Part shown: piece by piece, positions 6,176-9,575 of the stretch
Numbering within the stretch: the stretch's first letter is position 1
Layout of the letters: every line of letters begins with the position of its first letter
Assembly (NCBI GenBank): GCA_003165095.1
Contig: PLSH01000192.1
Coordinates: 3,205-12,779 of the forward strand
Direction: 5' to 3'
From: Acidobacteriaceae bacterium
GTDB taxonomy: Bacteria; Acidobacteriota; Terriglobia; Terriglobales; Acidobacteriaceae
Length of the DNA stretch: 9,575 bases
Position numbers and translations under genes: made by a program
Notes under the pieces: generated by a model
What the model was told of the DNA's origin: nothing
Database searches by the model: none
The model's input: only the letters and a program-made list of their open reading frames with translations

Positions 6176-7366
6176 CTATCCGCGCGAGGGGTGGACCTTG
6201 AGAATCTCCCTGGCAATGACCATGCGTTGAATCTCGCTGGTGCCCTCGCCGATGGTGCACAGCTTGACGTCGCGATAAAACTTCTCCACCGGATAATCCT
6301 TGATGAAGCCGTAACCGCCGAACAACTGCACCGCCTCATCGCAGATGCGCACGGCCACTTCACTCGCGAACAGCTTGGCCATTGAGGATTCGCGCGTGGT
6401 CTTGCGGTGAGCATCCTTGAGCACCGCGGCCCGCTGGGTCAGCAGCCGCGCCGCATCCAGCTCCGTTGCCATGTCGGCGAGCTTCCACTGAATGCCTTGG
6501 AATTCGGCGATCGCCTTTCCGAATTGGCGGCGTTCCTTCACATACTTCAACGCGGCGTCGAGCGCTCCGCGGCCGATGCCCAGCGACAGCGCGGCAATCG
6601 AGATTCTGCCGCCATCGAGAACGCGCATCGCGTCGATGAATCCCTCGCCCTCGACACCGAGCCGGTTCTCCTCGGGAATTTCGCAGTCTTCAAAAATCAG
6701 CTCGCTGGTATCGCTGGCGCGCAAGCCCAGCTTGTTTTCTTTTTTGCCGGGCCGGAATCCGCTGGTCCCTTTTTCGACGACAAAGGCCGACAATCCATGC
6801 GTGCCCTTGCTCTTGTCGGTCACGGCAATCACCACCGCGACGTCGGCATAGCGGCCGTTGGTAATGAAAGTCTTGTTTCCGTTCAATACATAGCGGTCGC
6901 CTTTCTTCACCGCGGTGGTTCGCGCGTTGCCGGCGTCCGAGCCGGAACCGGGTTCGGTGATGGCCCACGCAGCCAGCCATTCGCCGCCTGCCAGCAGCGG
7001 AATATATTTTCGCCGCTGCGTTTCGCTGCCGGCGAGGAAGATATGATTCGTTCCCAGCGAATTGTGGGCAGCCACGGTGAGCCCTACCGAACCATCCACC
7101 GCGGAGAGCTCTTCGATGGCCAGCACATAATCCACATAGCCCAGGCCTGCGCCGCCATATTCGGCCGGAAAGATGATGCCCAGAAGGCCCATCTTGCCCA
7201 GCTTTTTCACCACCTCAGCCGGAAACTCGCTGGCTTCGTCCCAGGCCGCCACGTTGGGCGCAATCTCCCGGGCCGCGAACTCGCGAATCTCCCGCCGGAG
7301 ATGTTCCTGATCTTCGGTGAGCACGAAAGGGTACAACCGGTCCAACGGTTCCAGTTCCAACTTCAT
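6176..7366 (-). CDS. Acyl-CoA dehydrogenase, short-chain (SCAD-like) type
   Basis: A 396-residue FAD enzyme of standard length that oxidises an acyl-CoA to the 2-enoyl-CoA and passes electrons to electron-transfer flavoprotein. The N-terminal helical domain starts at [12 protein letters not shown]. The first signature, [15 protein letters not shown], lies around residues 133-147. [21 protein letters not shown] is in the C-terminal domain, and the second signature, [20 protein letters not shown], is at about 347-366. The catalytic base is E374 in [10 protein letters not shown], as in short- and medium-chain enzymes. Isovaleryl-CoA dehydrogenases instead read GAGTSE here and place their Glu in an LDLER helix; this protein has LDGGR there (G253). 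Context suggests isovaleryl-CoA, but the active-site layout suggests butyryl-like or other short-chain substrates. The ATG at 7366 has a good AGGAG with 8-nt spacing; an in-frame ATG at 7402 lacks this. It lies 99 bp after the carboxyltransferase gene. Confidence 0.93.
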   Translation of the reverse strand: MKLELEPLDRLYPFVLTEDQEHLRREIREFAAREIAPNVAAWDEASEFPAEVVKKLGKMGLLGIIFPAEYGGAGLGYVDYVLAIEELSAVDGSVGLTVAAHNSLGTNHIFLAGSETQRRKYIPLLAGGEWLAAWAITEPGSGSDAGNARTTAVKKGDRYVLNGNKTFITNGRYADVAVVIAVTDKSKGTHGLSAFVVEKGTSGFRPGKKENKLGLRASDTSELIFEDCEIPEENRLGVEGEGFIDAMRVLDGGRISIAALSLGIGRGALDAALKYVKERRQFGKAIAEFQGIQWKLADMATELDAARLLTQRAAVLKDAHRKTTRESSMAKLFASEVAVRICDEAVQLFGGYGFIKDYPVEKFYRDVKLCTIGEGTSEIQRMVIAREILKVHPSRG

Positions 7367-7465
7367 TTTCAGGCTCCTTCGCGGGGGAATTCGAATGCCC
7401 ATTTCAGTTGCTTCAAGTTAAGATGCCGCGCTTCTCTGGAGATGTCGCATCCGCCGCAGGAAAAC

Positions 7466-9199
7466 TCAGGTCTGCAGGACGCCGGGATTGAAGCGCGGCA
7501 CCTCGGGGTTCAGGGCGCAGGCTTCGAGCGCCGCGATGAGAATTTCGCGAGTCCTGGCGGGATCGATGATCGCGTCAATCCACAGCCGCGCCGCTCCGTA
7601 GCGGGGATCGGCCTGGGCATCGTAGTCGGCCCGAATCTGCTCGTGGAGAGCGGCTCTCTCCGTTTCGGAAAGCACGGCTCCGCCGCGTTCCATTTGCTTG
7701 GCGCGCACCTCGGCAAGCGTGGCCGCGGCGGATGCGCCGCTCATCACCGCATAACGCGCGGTGGGCCACGCAAACAGGAAACGCGGATCGTAAGCCTTGC
7801 CGCACATGGCGTAGTGCCCGGCGCCGAAACTGCCGCCCACGATTACGGTGATCTTGGGAACCACGCTGGTGCTCACCGCCGACACCATTTTTGCGCCGGC
7901 GCGAATGATGCCCGACCACTCCGCATCCTTGCCGACCATGAACCCGTTCACGTCATGGAGAAAGATGAGCGGCACCAGGTTCTGATTGCAGTCCATGATG
8001 AAGCGGGCCGCCTTCTGCGCGCCTTCGGTATAGATGACGCCGCCGACTTCAATGCGGTTCGTACCGGCTGAGGGACCCATGGCCACGGTCTGGTTCTGAT
8101 TGATTTTCTGGTTGGCGACAATGCCCACCGCATGGCCGCCGATCCATGCGTACCCGCAGAGAACGGTGCGGCCAAACTCCTCCTTGTATTCGTCGAACTC
8201 GCTGCGGTCAACGATGCGCGCAATCACTTCGCGCATGTCGTAAACGTTGCTGGTTCCGGGCGTGGGATTGAGCAGCCCGTAGACATCTTCGGCGGCAAAC
8301 TTCGGCGCATCGCGCAGCGGATCGAACAGGCGGCGGCGGAAGACCTTGGCCTGCGGCGCGGCGTCGTGGCGTTCGCCCATTTTTTCAACCAGCGACCGCA
8401 ACCGCGCCAGGCAAAGGTGGTCGTTGGGTTCCTTGAAGTCCACTGTGCCTGAAATCTCGGCGTGCATGGCAGCGCCGCCCAACTCTTCCGCGCTGGTTTT
8501 CTGGCCGATGGCGGCCTGCACCAGCGACGGCCCGGCCAGGAACAGTCCCGACCCCTCGGTCATGAGCACCGTATCGGTCATGACCGGGAGATACGCGCCG
8601 CCGGCCACGCACATGCCCATGATGGCCGTGATCTGCGGAATGCCCAGCGAACTCATCACCGCGTTGTTGCGGAAGATGCGGCCAAAGTCGTCGGTGTCGG
8701 GAAACACATCCTCCTGAAGGGGAAGAAAGACTCCAGACGAGTCCACCAGGTAGAGCGTAGGGATGCGGTTGTCCATGGCGATGGTCTGCGCGCGAAGCAC
8801 TTTTTTCGCGGTCATGGGGAAGAATGCGCCGGCTTTCACGGTGGCATCGTTGGCGACGATCATGCACAGGCGTCCGCTCACTCGACCCAGGCCCGTGACC
8901 ACGCCGGCACTAGCCGCGCCGCCGTACTCGGCATACATTCCATGCGCGGCCCAAAGCCCCAGTTCCAGGAACTCCGCGCCTTGATCGAGCAGCAGATTGA
9001 GACGTTCCCTGACGGTGAGCCGGCCTTTGGCGCGCTGGGCTTCCGCGGCTTTGGCACCGCCTCCCATGCGGATTGTGTCTTCTTCCGCCCGCATCGCCGT
9101 CATCAGCGCCGATAGCGCCTCGCTGTTGGCCGACGCTCGCTGAGAGCGGGGATCGAGCGTCGACCGCAATTGATTATGGAGTTGGAGATCGTCCGACAT
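7466..9199 (-). CDS. Acyl-CoA carboxylase carboxyltransferase (beta) subunit, methylcrotonyl-CoA carboxylase type
   Basis: A 577-residue carboxyltransferase with two crotonase-like halves. It transfers carboxyl from carboxybiotin to an acyl-CoA, probably 3-methylcrotonyl-CoA. Motifs: KGRLTVRERLNLLLD (58-72), DSSGVFLPLQEDVFPD (153-168), FGRIFRNNAVMSS (172-184), MCVAGGAYLPVM (196-207), FLAGPSLVQAA (220-230) with SAEELGGAAMHAEISG (236-251), NGFMVGKDAEWSGIIRAGAKMV (418-439) and GGSFGAGHYAMCGKAYDPRFLFAWP (455-479). FLAGP...SAEELGGA and NGFMVG are the MCC pattern rather than propionyl-CoA carboxylase. It is longer than typical MCC beta (about 535 aa) because of a roughly 45-residue N-terminal lead and extra residues around 366-388 (NQKINQNQTVAMGPSAGTNR region). 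The ATG at 9199 was chosen because MSDDLQLHNQLRSTLDPRS begins the family-like region; the open frame continues to 9379 but would overlap the fumarylacetoacetase gene in another frame. No strong ribosome-binding site is visible. No biotin-carrying alpha subunit is encoded in the visible cluster. Confidence 0.92.
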   Translation of the reverse strand: MSDDLQLHNQLRSTLDPRSQRASANSEALSALMTAMRAEEDTIRMGGGAKAAEAQRAKGRLTVRERLNLLLDQGAEFLELGLWAAHGMYAEYGGAASAGVVTGLGRVSGRLCMIVANDATVKAGAFFPMTAKKVLRAQTIAMDNRIPTLYLVDSSGVFLPLQEDVFPDTDDFGRIFRNNAVMSSLGIPQITAIMGMCVAGGAYLPVMTDTVLMTEGSGLFLAGPSLVQAAIGQKTSAEELGGAAMHAEISGTVDFKEPNDHLCLARLRSLVEKMGERHDAAPQAKVFRRRLFDPLRDAPKFAAEDVYGLLNPTPGTSNVYDMREVIARIVDRSEFDEYKEEFGRTVLCGYAWIGGHAVGIVANQKINQNQTVAMGPSAGTNRIEVGGVIYTEGAQKAARFIMDCNQNLVPLIFLHDVNGFMVGKDAEWSGIIRAGAKMVSAVSTSVVPKITVIVGGSFGAGHYAMCGKAYDPRFLFAWPTARYAVMSGASAAATLAEVRAKQMERGGAVLSETERAALHEQIRADYDAQADPRYGAARLWIDAIIDPARTREILIAALEACALNPEVPRFNPGVLQT

Positions 9200-9300
9200 A
9201 TCACCGCTCACCGCAACCGCAGAACCGGGAATCCGCAAGCCAGGAAACTTATCCAGAGGCCCAAGCGCAATCCTAACTGAAAAATGCTTCCATGATTCTT

Positions 9301-9575
9301 CTATAGTTCCGGGAATGCTGCGGCGATGGTTCCAGTGCATTCGCCGAATCCGATTTTTGGCAAGCCGGCCCGGCGGCAAAAGGCGCGAAACGTGACCTGG
9401 TCGCCATCTTTAAGGAAGGTTCGTAGTTCTCCGCTGGGCAGGCAGATGGGTTCCGGGTGTTGGCGCTTCTCGAGCAGGCAACCCTCCGATCCTTCCTCGG
9501 GGCCGGAGATGGTGCCGGTGGCGAGCAGATCGCCGGGGCGCAGGTTGCAGCCGTTGCTCGAGTGGTGCGTGAGCA
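9301..9575 (-). CDS. Fumarylacetoacetase, C-terminal 90 residues (5' part beyond window)
   Basis: Read on the minus strand, the last 275 bases give an open frame ending in TAG at 9303-9301: LTHHSSNGCNLRPGDLLATG, then TISGPE, then a tail containing FLKDGDQVTFRAFC and KIGFGECTGTI. This matches the C-terminus of full-length fumarylacetoacetase (FAH), which hydrolyses 4-fumarylacetoacetate to fumarate and acetoacetate at the end of tyrosine catabolism. The GTISGPE motif and a Glu 14 residues after its Thr (fragment T21 and E35) line up with mouse FAH T350 and E364 of the active site. The NGCNLRPGDLL wording and the GFGECTG tail separate it from the shorter FAH-fold hydratases and isomerases. It is partial because the window ends. 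It lies 101 bp upstream of the carboxyltransferase in the same orientation, so it may be co-transcribed. Confidence 0.9.
   Translation of the reverse strand, partial: LTHHSSNGCNLRPGDLLATGTISGPEEGSEGCLLEKRQHPEPICLPSGELRTFLKDGDQVTFRAFCRRAGLPKIGFGECTGTIAAAFPEL

Noticed and set aside
6407..8071. A 554-codon open frame on the plus strand, antisense to the dehydrogenase and carboxyltransferase genes
   Set aside because: It lies almost wholly opposite two well-supported enzymes, its translation resembles no family I recognise and looks like GC-rich antisense noise, and long shadow frames are expected at this base composition.
9200..9379. N-terminal extension of the carboxyltransferase to an ATG at 9379
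   Set aside because: It would overlap the fumarylacetoacetase coding end in another frame, and the extra 60 residues do not resemble the family. The ATG at 9199 begins the family-like sequence.

Overview
The window is about 9.6 kb of GC-rich bacterial chromosome (estimated by eye at a little over 60% G+C). It is tightly packed, with no gene-free stretch longer than about 160 bp and no RNA gene, CRISPR array, transposase or phage gene that I could see. The gene mix and protein style suggest an Acidobacteriota (Terriglobia-like) heterotroph: RapZ, a short secreted protein with a Pro/Ala/Gln linker, an L-fucose-isomerase-family protein, and acyl-CoA catabolism genes with a 'CPRDAWQG'-type HMG-CoA lyase. 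This assignment is inference from gene content; there is no 16S or marker gene to prove it.

Left part (1-2548). The window opens inside rapZ (plus strand; only about the first 22 codons, including the P-loop, are missing). A likely sigma-70 promoter and a small secreted protein of unknown function follow. Convergent to these is a membrane-anchored alpha/beta-hydrolase-fold protein (minus strand) whose nucleophile elbow reads GNNLG instead of GxSxG and which lacks the usual C-terminal catalytic His. It is probably a pseudo-hydrolase.

Middle (2549-4349). A 157-bp divergent intergenic region carries a perfect 17-bp dyad (CCATGC-N5-GCATGG). It lies between the hydrolase and a plus-strand L-fucose-isomerase-family gene that keeps the three predicted metal ligands but is shorter than E. 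coli FucI. No other sugar gene is visible.

Right part (4367-9575, all minus strand). Five co-directional genes, in transcription order: the 3' end of a fumarylacetoacetase, a methylcrotonyl-CoA-carboxylase-type carboxyltransferase (beta) subunit, an acyl-CoA dehydrogenase, an HMG-CoA lyase-like protein and a LiuC-type enoyl-CoA hydratase. This is the toolkit of the lower leucine/isovalerate (liu) pathway: isovaleryl-CoA, 3-methylcrotonyl-CoA, 3-methylglutaconyl-CoA, HMG-CoA, then acetyl-CoA plus acetoacetate. It sits next to the last step of tyrosine catabolism, which also releases acetoacetate. Two things do not fit a textbook liu operon. The biotin carboxylase/BCCP (alpha) subunit is absent from the visible cluster. 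The acyl-CoA dehydrogenase also has the short-chain-type catalytic Glu rather than the isovaleryl-CoA dehydrogenase arrangement.

Overall this is a mostly ordinary metabolic region. I see no strong sign of a wholly new system. The points most worth following are the pseudo-hydrolase, the unusual composition of the leucine-like cluster, and the dyad in the divergent promoter region.
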